From an uncultured Winogradskyella sp. (GTDB lineage Bacteria; Bacteroidota; Bacteroidia; Flavobacteriales; Flavobacteriaceae): a stretch of DNA of 64,000 bases. Every line of letters begins with the position of its first letter. The stretch's first letter is position 1. The stretch covers positions 558,001-622,000 of the forward strand of contig CAJXLB010000001.1 in NCBI GenBank assembly GCA_913055905.1, written 5' to 3'. Made by a program: the position numbers and the translations under genes. Positions 16,799-25,814 of the stretch are shown one piece after another. The notes below the pieces were generated by a model, which had not been told where the DNA came from, did no database searches, and saw only the letters and a list, made by a program, of their open reading frames with translations.

Positions 16799-16930
16799 GT
16801 GAAATACTACTAAATTAAGTTCCGCAAAGGTACAAAAATGAAAGTTTAGAGACCTGCGTTAAATAATGGGAAAAGTATTTAAGCAAAGCCTTTGTTATTT
16901 TTAAATTTGGAGCTTAACAAAAATCATATC

Positions 16931-17410
16931 ATGTATAAAAAACAATTTGAAATTAGATGGAGCGATGTCGATGCCAACGGTCACTTGGCAAATTCGGCCT
17001 ACACTAATTTTATGAGCCACGCCAGGATGTCCTTTTTTAACGAATACGGTTTTACCATGAAGGATATTATAGATAATGGTATTGGTCCGGTAGTGTTTTA
17101 CGAGCATATGTACTACTTTAAGGAATCCTTTATTGGTACACCTATAACGGTAACCATTAAGGTATCTGGTCTAAGTGAAGATGGGATGCTCTTTATGTTT
17201 GAACATGATTTTTACAACCATAAAGGCGACCATTTGGCGCATTGCGAAATGCAGGGTGGTTGGATTGATTTAAAGTTGAGAAAGCTCACAAGCCTGCCAG
17301 AAGCGATGCTAGAGCTGGCACATAAATTCCCAAAGTCTGAAAATTTTAAAGTGTTAACTAAGGCTGATACCAGAAAACATGGTGTTAGGCCCAAACCTAT
17401 GCAGGTGTAA
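16931..17410 (+). CDS. Acyl-CoA thioesterase, hotdog fold (4HBT), 159 aa
   Basis: The frame is open from 16892, but the ATG at 16931 (MYKKQFEIRW) starts exactly at the hotdog domain, so I choose it. The catalytic region is SDVDANGHLANSAY (Asp12, Asp14, His18), typical of 4-hydroxybenzoyl-CoA thioesterase-like proteins that cleave acyl-CoA. The substrate cannot be read from sequence. The stop codon abuts, base to base, the stop of the convergent gene (TAA then TTA). The protein is cytosolic and single-domain. Confidence 0.88.
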   Translation: MYKKQFEIRWSDVDANGHLANSAYTNFMSHARMSFFNEYGFTMKDIIDNGIGPVVFYEHMYYFKESFIGTPITVTIKVSGLSEDGMLFMFEHDFYNHKGDHLAHCEMQGGWIDLKLRKLTSLPEAMLELAHKFPKSENFKVLTKADTRKHGVRPKPMQV

Positions 17411-18544
17411 TTACTTAAAGGGATAATGCTGCTTAAAGGTTTTTATCTTAACATTGGCAATAAAGGGTTTAAGAATGAGATTGGGCAGGTTGCGTTTGTG
17501 CCTGCAATAACAGGTAAGACCTTGAGGGACGGCACCGAGTGTGCTTTTTATTTCTGAAGCCGTACGCCCTAAATTGATTTGAGTTGCACCTACTTCCAAA
17601 CCTAATTTCACATAATCGTTTAAAATCCTGGGATAAATCGCATAAGTCTTGTTTAAGGTATAATCGATACCAATAAAATGCGCATCTAAATGCGACTGGT
17701 TGTGCATGGCTGATAAAAAGCCTACGAGTTGCTCGCCTAAAAAATATCCTTTAACAAAAAACTGTTTGGGAAACGCGGATTTAAGATGTACGTAGGTTTC
17801 AAGGTTTAGTATTTGAGCGTTAAAATCGGCATTATCAATGGTGTTTTGATAAAGGTCTTGTAGTGATTTTAAGTGCTTTTTGATGTCAGCCTCCGAAAAA
17901 AATAGAGTTTTAAGTGTTTTGCTTTTAGAATCGGCCTTGTTAGCCTTGACCCTGTATTTGGATTTTAAAGCCGATTTGTAATCTTTAAAGCTCTGCCATT
18001 CGGGTTTGAGGTTAATAATCATATTGGGTTCAACCGTCATAGAGGCATAATCAAAATCATAAAGCTGGTTGGTTACTTTAAGTGAGTTCTCCTCAAAATC
18101 CTTAACGAAAAGAGCATGAAGTTTTTTGGTGTTTTTTGAAAGTTGCTTTAATGCCTTGGCTATGACTTGGAAAGCAGCTGTTTTATTTTCCCCATCCTGT
18201 AGAAAGATGCCATATTCACCACTTAAAAATATGTTACCACAAAATAATACACGCAGTGGATGCTGCCTAAAAAGTGTATTAATACCTTGCCGAATATGCT
18301 TTAGCATACGCGTATTTTTAGTTATAGTCTTAATGCTAATGGTGATTATTTGAGTGTAGGCGAAGGCAACGGCTTTCCCGTTTTTAAATACAAAAATATA
18401 ATTGAAGGTAATATCTCCATTGGCAGCCTCGAAAGCAAGCAAGAATTCAGGCTTAAAATAAATGTTTTGCCCAAAGTTTAAATCAGCCCAACACGAATCT
18501 GGTACAGCCTTAACTGATGGAAAGGTTTTAAAAACATAAGACAA
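17411..18544 (-). CDS. FemAB/BioF2-like GNAT acyltransferase, 377 aa
   Basis: The protein resembles the GNAT-fold 'peptidogalycan' group (COG3146-like, BioF2/FemAB type). The C-terminal half holds the likely acyl-CoA or aminoacyl transfer domain, with FVKGYFLGEQLVGFLSA and the conserved INLGRTASEIKSTLGAV segment. Such enzymes act on amino or hydroxyl groups of cell-envelope or small-molecule acceptors; the substrate is unknown. There is no signal peptide. It is followed within 2 bases upstream by the DMT transporter gene on the same strand (18546), so the two may be one transcript. Confidence 0.75.
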   Translation of the reverse strand: MSYVFKTFPSVKAVPDSCWADLNFGQNIYFKPEFLLAFEAANGDITFNYIFVFKNGKAVAFAYTQIITISIKTITKNTRMLKHIRQGINTLFRQHPLRVLFCGNIFLSGEYGIFLQDGENKTAAFQVIAKALKQLSKNTKKLHALFVKDFEENSLKVTNQLYDFDYASMTVEPNMIINLKPEWQSFKDYKSALKSKYRVKANKADSKSKTLKTLFFSEADIKKHLKSLQDLYQNTIDNADFNAQILNLETYVHLKSAFPKQFFVKGYFLGEQLVGFLSAMHNQSHLDAHFIGIDYTLNKTYAIYPRILNDYVKLGLEVGATQINLGRTASEIKSTLGAVPQGLTCYCRHKRNLPNLILKPFIANVKIKTFKQHYPFK

Positions 18545-18545
18545 A

Positions 18546-19439
18546 TTATAAGGTCTTTTTAGGTTTAATAGAAACTAAATATACGCCAGAAAAAATTAGT
18601 ACAGTGGCCATGATTTTTACAGAATCAATAACATCTGCACCCATGATTATAGCAAAAAGGCCAGCAATGACAGGTTGTAAATATATAAACACGCCAACGG
18701 TGGAGGCTTTAAGTTTACTTAGGGCCATAGGATTGAGAAGGTAGGTTGCAAAGGTCGCACCAACGACCACAAATAATACAGAAAACGAAATAAAAGGCGT
18801 AAAACTAGACCATTGTACATCTTGGAGTTGTTGGTAACCAAAAGGTAAGACCATAAAAAATCCAAATAAGAACAGCCACTTAATAAAGGTAAATGGATGG
18901 TATTTTGCGGTAAGCTGTTTAATAAGAATGATGTAGATACTGTAAGAGGTGGCGTTTATAAACACAAAAATATTGCCCAAGGCCACATTGTCACCTGGTC
19001 TAATGGATTTCCCGTAAATTGTGAGAACAATGGCTCCGGAAAAGGCTAGGATGACACCAAAAACTTTAAGCTTGGTAATCTTTTCATTAAGAATGAGGGC
19101 CGAGAGGATTAAAATTATCACAGGTGTTATGGTAACAATTGAAGCGGCATGTATTGGTGTGGTGAGTTCAACACCTTTTAAAAAGAGCAGCATATTGATG
19201 ACAACACCAAAAATAGCAGCGGCAAAGAACCTCAAGTAATCTTTCCGTTCTATTTTTTCAGAAGGCAAGAAGAGGCTACATATCCAAAATAGTAATCCAG
19301 CACCACCAACACGCAGAATTGTAAGTGCAAAGGGCTTTACAAAATTACCGTTCATGATAACCTTGGAAAAGGTAAAGTTTAGGCCGTAAAGAAGCTGCAC
19401 TAAAAAAAGTGCAACTATGGCAAAGGTTCTGCTATACAT
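18546..19439 (-). CDS. EamA/DMT-superfamily transporter, 297 aa
   Basis: Ten hydrophobic segments form two EamA repeats, about residues 1-140 and 150-295. The end-of-repeat segments (VILILSALILNEKITKLKVFGVILAFSGAIVL and GADVIDSVKIMATVLIFSGVYL) show the family's duplicated pattern, including the acidic motif before the last helix. It should export a small metabolite or amino acid across the inner membrane. Its start codon overlaps the last 8 bases of the ArsC-like gene, so the two are co-translated; the FemAB-like gene follows after one base. Confidence 0.88.
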   Translation of the reverse strand: MYSRTFAIVALFLVQLLYGLNFTFSKVIMNGNFVKPFALTILRVGGAGLLFWICSLFLPSEKIERKDYLRFFAAAIFGVVINMLLFLKGVELTTPIHAASIVTITPVIILILSALILNEKITKLKVFGVILAFSGAIVLTIYGKSIRPGDNVALGNIFVFINATSYSIYIILIKQLTAKYHPFTFIKWLFLFGFFMVLPFGYQQLQDVQWSSFTPFISFSVLFVVVGATFATYLLNPMALSKLKASTVGVFIYLQPVIAGLFAIIMGADVIDSVKIMATVLIFSGVYLVSIKPKKTL

Positions 19440-19785
19440 CTATTGCAGATTTGGCGGCCTCAACTGTTTTTTTGGAGTTACCAATAAAAATTGCGTCGTT
19501 ATAGACGAGAACAGGTCGCTTTAAAAAGGTATAATGTTCTAGAATATATGTTTTGTAATCATTTTCAGAAAGGTTTTTCTCCTTGAGATTTAGTTCCTTA
19601 TACAAGCGTGCACGTTTGCTAAAAAGCGCTTCGTAAGATCCGGCTAAAGTTTTCATCTCTTCCAATTGGGTTGAGGTAATAGGTTCGGTTTTAATATCCT
19701 GAAGCCTTATGTCATTTGGGAGATTTAGCTCATTCATGATTCGGGTACAAGTGTTGCACGTGCTTAAATAGAAAAACGTATTCAT
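19432..19785 (-). CDS. ArsC/Spx-like thioredoxin-fold protein, 117 aa
   Basis: A member of the ArsC/Spx thioredoxin-fold family: FYLSTCNTC with Cys10 and Cys13 at the active site, an adjacent Arg-containing region and the late KRPVLVYND segment (cis-Pro loop) typical of ArsC, YffB and Spx. Members reduce arsenate or act as regulators; the C-x-x-C form is closer to the Spx/YffB branch, so an arsenic role is not shown. It overlaps the DMT transporter gene by 8 bases and is the first of this three-gene run. Confidence 0.85.
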   Translation of the reverse strand: MNTFFYLSTCNTCTRIMNELNLPNDIRLQDIKTEPITSTQLEEMKTLAGSYEALFSKRARLYKELNLKEKNLSENDYKTYILEHYTFLKRPVLVYNDAIFIGNSKKTVEAAKSAIDV

Positions 19786-20017
19786 TGATTGGATGGCATT
19801 GGTTTAGACTTTGCAAATTAACTTCATTCCATTCGAAATTTGAGTATTTTTAAGAAATTTATAAGTCGAGGTTTGTCATACTTCTGCCTATGGAGGGAAG
19901 CTAATGGTTAAGCAATTATCGATATGACACACTATAGAAAACCTTCAGGCTGAATATTTTTAACCAGAAGTATATTTTAAGTCTATATTTTTGTCTTAAC
20001 AAAACGTATAAGTAATT

Positions 20018-21265
20018 ATGGAGTATTATTCAATTGCCACTGTCCTAATTGTCCTATCAGCACTTTTTGGATACATCAATGTTCGATTTTTAAAATTGCC
20101 CATAACTATTGGACTAATGCTTATTACCATAATTTTTACCCTTGGCGTTATTGTGCTGGCACAGTTTGATGACACGCTTTTAATGCAAGAAAAAGCCTTT
20201 ATCAATAGTATAGATTTTGAAACCGTACTGCTGGATATTATGCTGAGTTTCCTGCTATTTGCCGGTGCACTTCACACAAATTTTGAACAGTTACGAGTGC
20301 AACGCGGCCCCATATTAATGTTTGCTACTTTAGGTGTTTTGGTTTCGACATTTTTGGTGGGTACAGCAATGTTTTACCTCATCAATGGCATTGGTATCGA
20401 GGTTTCCTTTATCAATTGTTTGCTTTTTGGAGCCTTAATATCTCCAACCGACCCTATTGCTGTGTTGGGCATACTAAAAAAAGCAGGAGCTCCTAAAAAG
20501 CTAGAAACCAAAATTGTTGGGGAATCGCTCTTTAATGACGGTGTTGGTGTCGTGGTGTTCTTGACCATTTTTGCTATTGCTGCAAAGCCGGATGTTCCAT
20601 TTGAATTCTCGGATATTGTAACGCTTTTTGGACAAGAAGTAATAGGAGGAATAGCCTTAGGGCTGATTTTGGGTTGGATTACTTACCGTTTGATGCAGTC
20701 TATCGACAACTACGAGGTTGAGGTTATTCTTACCATAGCTTTGGTTATGGGAGGAACAATGCTTTCCCATAAGTTCCATGTTTCGGCACCTTTAGCCATG
20801 GTAACGGCTGGCCTATTGGTGGGTAATGACAAGATTAGAAATTCTGCAATGTCAGAAACCGTAGAGATGTATGTAGATAAGTTTTGGGAGATGATAGATG
20901 TATTGTTGAATACCATTCTTTTTGTTATGATAGGTATGGAAATGCTTGTGCTTACCTTAGAGGCTAACTATATATATGCCGGACTTTTAGCTATTCCTAT
21001 AATTTTATTGTGCCGTTATATTTCTTTATGGCCACCAATAACAATTTTTGCCAAGAAGCTAGACTTTGTGCCGAGGACCAATGTTATAATGACCTGGGGC
21101 GGATTAAGAGGTGGTATTTCCATAGCCTTAGCCCTTAGCTTAACAGCAGATATGCAGCGCGAACTCTTCTTGGTTATGACCTATATTGTAGTAGTAGCAT
21201 CAATCTTAGGACAAGGTTTAACGGTAGAACCAATCATAGAGAGGTTAACAAAAAAGAAGGCCTAA
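20018..21265 (+). CDS. nhaP: CPA1-type Na+/H+ antiporter (NhaP-like), 415 aa
   Basis: Twelve or so hydrophobic segments make up an inner-membrane cation/proton antiporter. The SPTDPIAVLGIL segment (about residues 145-156), with the conserved Asp, and the GESLFNDGVGVVVF region (about 168-182) carry the ion-binding residues of the CPA1 family. It lacks a cytosolic C-terminal tail of the eukaryotic NHE type. It should help with salt and pH homeostasis. A TATTTTTG element lies at 19986-19993, 24 bases before the start. The 3' end shares 4 bases with the convergent gene. Confidence 0.93.
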   Translation: MEYYSIATVLIVLSALFGYINVRFLKLPITIGLMLITIIFTLGVIVLAQFDDTLLMQEKAFINSIDFETVLLDIMLSFLLFAGALHTNFEQLRVQRGPILMFATLGVLVSTFLVGTAMFYLINGIGIEVSFINCLLFGALISPTDPIAVLGILKKAGAPKKLETKIVGESLFNDGVGVVVFLTIFAIAAKPDVPFEFSDIVTLFGQEVIGGIALGLILGWITYRLMQSIDNYEVEVILTIALVMGGTMLSHKFHVSAPLAMVTAGLLVGNDKIRNSAMSETVEMYVDKFWEMIDVLLNTILFVMIGMEMLVLTLEANYIYAGLLAIPIILLCRYISLWPPITIFAKKLDFVPRTNVIMTWGGLRGGISIALALSLTADMQRELFLVMTYIVVVASILGQGLTVEPIIERLTKKKA

Positions 21266-22005
21266 AATAACTTTAAATAAGGGTCCATCTCGTCATAGGG
21301 TATGGCAAACTCAGTATAACCTTGAGCATAGGAAGCAATTTCATATACGTTGTAGAGCAGAATAAAACCATCCTCACTAAAACCCATATTTTCGGGTAAA
21401 TGAAAGGATTCTCCAAAAAAATAGTCTTCAATACTTAAATCTTCTCCTTTACGCTTTAAATTTTTTATGAAATGAGATTTTGCTAAACTTTCAAACTCCT
21501 TTAGGTCTTCAATAATGGCTTCAGCTGGTAACAGTTCTCCTGTTTTCGGATTTATATTTAGCAAACGTATTTCGTCATTGCCATGGGCACCGCCTTCAAA
21601 GCGATAGACGCTAATAGCTATGGTAATAACATCTTCTGATTGAAATGTTTTTTCGGTTTCAACATTTAATTCCCACTTTGGTTCGGAAGCATCTGGAAAG
21701 TCTTTTATGAAATCTGTGTAGGTTTTGTCAAAAGCTCTTAAAGCAGTAGCCAAATCTGCCGCAGTAGTGTCTATACCAATCATGTCGATTATGGTGGATT
21801 CTATTTGGCTATTAAGCTTTGAACTAATAGCGTCATTACCCTCTGCAACTTCGTAAAGACCAGAGATATTGGATTTAAAATCGGATTTTATTTCAACAGG
21901 CTTAAATTCCAATGGCTTGGTTTCGGATGAACAGCCAATTACTGAAGAAATAACGAGTGAAAGAATTACAATAGTTTTCAATTGATAAGATTTTGTTAAC
22001 GCCAC
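21262..22005 (-). CDS. DUF3298-containing lipoprotein, 247 aa
   Basis: The start codon is GTG at 22005 (no upstream ATG). A lipoprotein signal with VIGC as lipobox (Cys25) implies anchoring in the periplasm or outer membrane. The C-terminal part, from about residue 115, shows the DUF3298 (RsiV-like) pattern: the ISVYRFEGGAHGNDEIR core followed by LPAEAIIEDLKEFESLAKS. In RsiV the domain binds lysozyme, but nothing else here suggests an anti-sigma role. The last bases overlap the NhaP gene end. Confidence 0.82.
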   Translation of the reverse strand: MALTKSYQLKTIVILSLVISSVIGCSSETKPLEFKPVEIKSDFKSNISGLYEVAEGNDAISSKLNSQIESTIIDMIGIDTTAADLATALRAFDKTYTDFIKDFPDASEPKWELNVETEKTFQSEDVITIAISVYRFEGGAHGNDEIRLLNINPKTGELLPAEAIIEDLKEFESLAKSHFIKNLKRKGEDLSIEDYFFGESFHLPENMGFSEDGFILLYNVYEIASYAQGYTEFAIPYDEMDPYLKLF

Positions 22006-22127
22006 TAATAAAGGTATAACTTAGGTTTGAAAGCACCCAATTATCCGTTACTTTTATTACTCTTTTATAAACGCTTTGCTGTAAGCATTTATTTTACACA
22101 TCCTCAGGGTAATTTAATCAAAAAGCT

Positions 22128-23267
22128 ATGAAATTCAACACAAAAACTATTCATGGAGGACAAGAACATGACCCTGCTTATGCGTCCGTTATGCCTCCTA
22201 TATACCAAACGTCAACGTATGCGCAATCCACACCAGGAGGTCATAAAGGTTATGAATATTCAAGAACTCATAATCCAACACGCCATGCTTTAGAAAGGGC
22301 ATTGGCGAGTATTGAGAACGGTAATTATGGATTGGCTTTTGGGTCTGGCTTGGCTGCTATTGATGCGGTTATAAAACTGTTAAGTTCTGGAGATGAAGTG
22401 ATTTCAACTAATGATTTATATGGCGGCACCTACCGACTGTTCACGACAATATTTGAAAAATTTGGTATAAAGTTTCATTTCGTAGGAATGGAAAGTGCCG
22501 ACAACATGGAGACCTATATCAATGAAAACACCAAGTTAATTTGGATTGAAACACCAACAAACCCAATGATGAACGTCATAGACATTAAGGCTGCTGCAAA
22601 AATTGCCAAGGCTCACAATCTTATGCTTGCCGTGGATAATACCTTTGCAACCTCCTATCTACAGCAACCTTTGGACCTCGGTGCAGATATTGTGATGCAT
22701 TCCGTGACAAAATATCTAGGAGGTCACAGTGACCTTGTAATGGGTGCCTTGGTTGTAAATGATAAAGCACTGGCAGAAAAGCTTTACTTTATACAAAATG
22801 CGAGTGGAGCCGTTTGTGGTCCTCAAGATAGTTTCTTGGCCTTGAGAGGTATAAAAACCCTTCATGTTAGAATGCAGCGCCATTGTGAAAACGGAAGAGC
22901 TGTTGCCGAGTATTTGGTTAAGCATCCAAAAATTGAAAAGGTGTATTGGCCTGGATTGGAAGATCACCCTAACCATGATATTGCGAAATCTCAAATGAAA
23001 GATTTTGGAGGTATGGTGTCTTTTGTGACGAAAGGAAATAGCTATGAAGATGCCATTAGAATTGTTGAAAAACTAAAGGTGTTTACCCTAGCTGAATCAC
23101 TTGGAGGAGTGGAATCTTTGGCTGGTCATCCTGCAAGTATGACCCACGCCAGTATTCCAAAGGAAGAAAGAGAAAAAACAGGCGTAGTCGATTCTTTAAT
23201 TAGATTAAGCGTTGGTATTGAAGATGTGGAGGATTTAATCGCAGATTTAAAACAAGCTATAGGATAA
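22128..23267 (+). CDS. metB: Cystathionine gamma-synthase / PLP-dependent Cys-Met enzyme, 379 aa
   Basis: A Cys/Met-metabolism PLP enzyme. The PLP lysine is Lys195 in HSVTKYLGGHSD, with the usual YSRTHNPTR start motif near residue 44 and LAESLGGVESL at the C-terminal third. Length and motifs fit MetB, which joins an activated homoserine to Cys; the related lyase MetC/CGL cannot be fully excluded by sequence. It is monocistronic, with a strong terminator downstream. The 120 bases upstream show no obvious SAM riboswitch. Confidence 0.92.
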   Translation: MKFNTKTIHGGQEHDPAYASVMPPIYQTSTYAQSTPGGHKGYEYSRTHNPTRHALERALASIENGNYGLAFGSGLAAIDAVIKLLSSGDEVISTNDLYGGTYRLFTTIFEKFGIKFHFVGMESADNMETYINENTKLIWIETPTNPMMNVIDIKAAAKIAKAHNLMLAVDNTFATSYLQQPLDLGADIVMHSVTKYLGGHSDLVMGALVVNDKALAEKLYFIQNASGAVCGPQDSFLALRGIKTLHVRMQRHCENGRAVAEYLVKHPKIEKVYWPGLEDHPNHDIAKSQMKDFGGMVSFVTKGNSYEDAIRIVEKLKVFTLAESLGGVESLAGHPASMTHASIPKEEREKTGVVDSLIRLSVGIEDVEDLIADLKQAIG

Positions 23268-23292
23268 AACTAAGAGGGCAAAAAAGATAGGA

Positions 23293-23317
23293 GACGAGTG
23301 TAATGCTCGTCTTTTTT
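23293..23317 (+). terminator. Intrinsic terminator of metB
   Basis: Perfect 6-bp stem GACGAG (23293-23298) and CTCGTC (23306-23311) with a 7-base loop and a run of six T, 25 bases after the metB stop. Confidence 0.88.
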
Positions 23318-23327
23318 GTAACATTAT

Positions 23328-24131
23328 TTAATCTAAATAATAGATATAGCCAAAGTTTAACCACAAGTTCCAATCATTAGCTTTATTGGAATCTAGTTTG
23401 TGATTGAGGCCGTCTACAAAATCATCACCATAATACTGCCAGCGTAACTCTACAAATAAATCAGAAAGGACAGTTAGTTTATAGCGCGTTCCAACACTGG
23501 CCACTACCGACCAAGTAGAACCAGGCTCGTCGCTTACAAAAGGGTCGCCACCAGAGGCTTGCTGCCAGAAGGTATAATAGTTGTTTGGGTTATCTGGATT
23601 TCCAGTGCCATAAGTTGTTGCAACGCTAGGACTATACCAAACGTAGTGCACGCCTGCGGCCGCAAAAGGAGCAAAGGAGTAAGAGCCGGCTTGGAAAGCT
23701 CTAATGCTTCTAGGAAAATACTCTAATTGCATACCAATATCCCAATTTTCGGCTTCTCCAGTGTGCGCTCTTAGCCGATCTGCATTATCGCTGGTTCTAG
23801 AGTCATCTACCCATTTACCAAAATGGTTAAGCTGGGTTTTGTTCCAAGCAATCTCACTTCTTATTTTAAAATGATCGTTCCAGTAGGTATCCGTAGAATA
23901 ACAGTTACAATCAGCACGGTAAGAAAAATTAATGTAATGCACGATACCCAGAGCGAGTCCTGTATTACCTGAATTGGTTTCAAAATCCCGTCTAACACCA
24001 AAATCAGATTGGAAAGCAACACCGCCTATGAAAGCTCCAATTTCATGGGAAAAACCTAATTGTGAAAAGCTTTGTTGCACCGAACCTAGCAGCACAACTA
24101 ACAAAATCACGTTCCTGATGTATATGCCCAT
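23328..24131 (-). CDS. Secreted outer-membrane barrel-like protein, 267 aa
   Basis: It has a signal peptide (IRNVILLVVLLGSV, cleavage near SFS-Q) and then alternating hydrophobic strands with frequent aromatic and Gly residues, ending in an aromatic C-terminus (FGYIYYLD), as expected for a small beta-barrel. The region SYRADCNCYST near residue 78 holds a Cys pair. I recognise it as a conserved flavobacterial secreted protein of unknown function but cannot name a family with certainty. It lies convergent with metB and divergent from gdhA. Confidence 0.75.
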   Translation of the reverse strand: MGIYIRNVILLVVLLGSVQQSFSQLGFSHEIGAFIGGVAFQSDFGVRRDFETNSGNTGLALGIVHYINFSYRADCNCYSTDTYWNDHFKIRSEIAWNKTQLNHFGKWVDDSRTSDNADRLRAHTGEAENWDIGMQLEYFPRSIRAFQAGSYSFAPFAAAGVHYVWYSPSVATTYGTGNPDNPNNYYTFWQQASGGDPFVSDEPGSTWSVVASVGTRYKLTVLSDLFVELRWQYYGDDFVDGLNHKLDSNKANDWNLWLNFGYIYYLD

Positions 24132-24277
24132 AAAAATTGGTTTAGGCCATTGTAAAACAAATATATAAAAACTCGGTTAGCTACAAAACAAAACGGATAT
24201 AATGCGCTTTTCTTATTAGGGAGAAGAATTTTATTACACCGAAGCGATTTTAAAAATTAATTGAGAATATAAAAAAA

Positions 24278-24311
24278 TTGAAGCGTTATTTTTACAGATA
24301 ATGTATATTTG
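24278..24311 (+). promoter_or_regulatory. Bacteroidota-type promoter of gdhA
   Basis: TTG at 24278-24280 and TATATTTG at 24304-24311 fit the flavobacterial consensus TTG / TAnnTTTG, with 23 bases between. The element ends 36 bases before the preferred gdhA start, and any longer ORF start (24309) would lie inside it. Confidence 0.7.
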
Positions 24312-24347
24312 TGCCCTAATAATCACAATTTCTTAATAATATCTTAT

Positions 24348-25691
24348 ATGAAAGAAACAATTGAAGCTTTTTTAGAAATGGTAGAAAAGCGCAATGGCCA
24401 TGAGCCTGAGTTTTTACAGGCCGTTAGGGAGGTCGCAGAAACGGTACTTCCTTATATCGTTCAGCACGATATTTATCATGGTAAAAATATTCTTTTGAGA
24501 ATGGTAGAACCAGAGCGTTTAATTTCGTTCAGGGTTTGTTGGGTTGATGATTCGGGTGAGATTCAAGTGAATAGAGGATACCGTATTCAAATGAATTCGG
24601 CTATCGGTCCTTACAAGGGAGGATTAAGATTCCACCCTACTGTAAATGCAAGTATTTTGAAGTTTTTAGCCTTTGAGCAAGTCTTCAAAAACAGTTTAAC
24701 CACCTTGCCTATGGGAGGTGCTAAAGGCGGATCTGATTTTGATCCTAAAGGGAAGAGCGATAATGAAATTATGAGATTCTGCCATGCCTTTATGACAGAG
24801 CTCTTTAGACATATTGGTCACAATACAGATGTACCTGCTGGTGACATTGGTGTTGGAGCAAGAGAGATTGGGTTCATGTTTGGAAAATACAAGAAACTTA
24901 AAAATACCTTTACAGGTGTTCTAACTGGCAAGGGTCAGTCTTGGGGAGGATCCTTAATAAGACCAGAAGCCACAGGTTATGGTACGGTCTACTTTGCAGA
25001 TAATATGCTTAAGACAAAAAACGAGTCGTTTGAAGGTAAGAAAGTTGCAATTTCTGGATCAGGAAATGTGGCTCAGTACGCTGCAGAAAAGGCCATTGAA
25101 CTAGGAGCTAAGGTGTTGACCCTTTCAGATTCTGGAGGCTATATCTACGACGAGGAAGGCATCGATACCGAAAAACTTAAGTTTGTCATGGATTTGAAAA
25201 ACGTGAAGCGCGGCCGTATCAGTGAGTACGTTAAGGAATATCCTAATGCACAATACTATGCAGGTGAAAGACCTTGGTCTGTAAAATGTGACATTGCATT
25301 ACCATGTGCTACACAAAATGAGCTTAACGGTGAGGAGGCAGAACAGCTTATCTCTAATGGCTGTATCTGTGTTTCAGAAGGTGCTAATATGCCTTCTACA
25401 CCTGAGGCCATTCACGCCTTCCAGAATGCTAAAATATTATTTGCACCAGGGAAAGCCTCTAATGCTGGAGGTGTGGCAACTTCAGGTTTAGAAATGAGTC
25501 AAAATTCATTACGACTCAGTTGGACACGTAAGGAAGTGGACGAAAAATTAAAGGATATTATGGCTAATATCCATGATTCTTGCGTGCAGTATGGTAAAAA
25601 TGACGATGGTACTGTAGATTATGTCAAAGGTGCTAATATTGCAGGTTTTGTAAAAGTAGCAGATGCTATGTTGGCTCAAGGCGTTGTTTAG
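24348..25691 (+). CDS. gdhA: NADP-type glutamate dehydrogenase, 447 aa
   Basis: It makes glutamate from 2-oxoglutarate and ammonia with NADPH. The frame is open from 24309, but that start lies within the promoter; the ATG at 24348 gives the family's usual 447 residues. The active-site Lys is in PMGGAKGGSDFDPKG (about 118-132), the dinucleotide fold starts at VAISGSGNVAQYA, and the Asp-Asn pair is in the SEGANMPSTPEA region. The gene has its own promoter and terminator. NADP rather than NAD use is inferred from family length and motifs. Confidence 0.96.
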   Translation: MKETIEAFLEMVEKRNGHEPEFLQAVREVAETVLPYIVQHDIYHGKNILLRMVEPERLISFRVCWVDDSGEIQVNRGYRIQMNSAIGPYKGGLRFHPTVNASILKFLAFEQVFKNSLTTLPMGGAKGGSDFDPKGKSDNEIMRFCHAFMTELFRHIGHNTDVPAGDIGVGAREIGFMFGKYKKLKNTFTGVLTGKGQSWGGSLIRPEATGYGTVYFADNMLKTKNESFEGKKVAISGSGNVAQYAAEKAIELGAKVLTLSDSGGYIYDEEGIDTEKLKFVMDLKNVKRGRISEYVKEYPNAQYYAGERPWSVKCDIALPCATQNELNGEEAEQLISNGCICVSEGANMPSTPEAIHAFQNAKILFAPGKASNAGGVATSGLEMSQNSLRLSWTRKEVDEKLKDIMANIHDSCVQYGKNDDGTVDYVKGANIAGFVKVADAMLAQGVV

Positions 25692-25713
25692 AAAACCTAT
25701 AAATTATTTTATT

Positions 25714-25748
25714 AAAGCTTCTATGGTTTCATAGGAGCTTTTTTTGTG
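25714..25748 (+). terminator. Intrinsic terminator of gdhA
   Basis: The stem AAAGCTtCTATG (25714-25725) and its inverse CATAGgAGCTTT, followed by Ts, lies 23 bases after the gdhA stop. Confidence 0.85.
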
Positions 25749-25790
25749 TCAGTTTATATGAAACTAATCCTGTAATCGTTAAGTATTAAA

Positions 25791-25798
25791 TATATTTG
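25791..25798 (+). promoter_or_regulatory. Probable -7 element of porZ
   Basis: TATATTTG at 25791-25798 matches the TAnnTTTG consensus, 16 bases before the porZ ATG. No clear TTG lies at the expected distance upstream, so this is a partial match. Confidence 0.45.
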
Positions 25799-25814
25799 GA
25801 CAAATTTTCGCGCA

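Noticed and set aside
22006-22127. SAM riboswitch upstream of metB
   Set aside because: No conserved core or multistem layout was found in the 122 bases.
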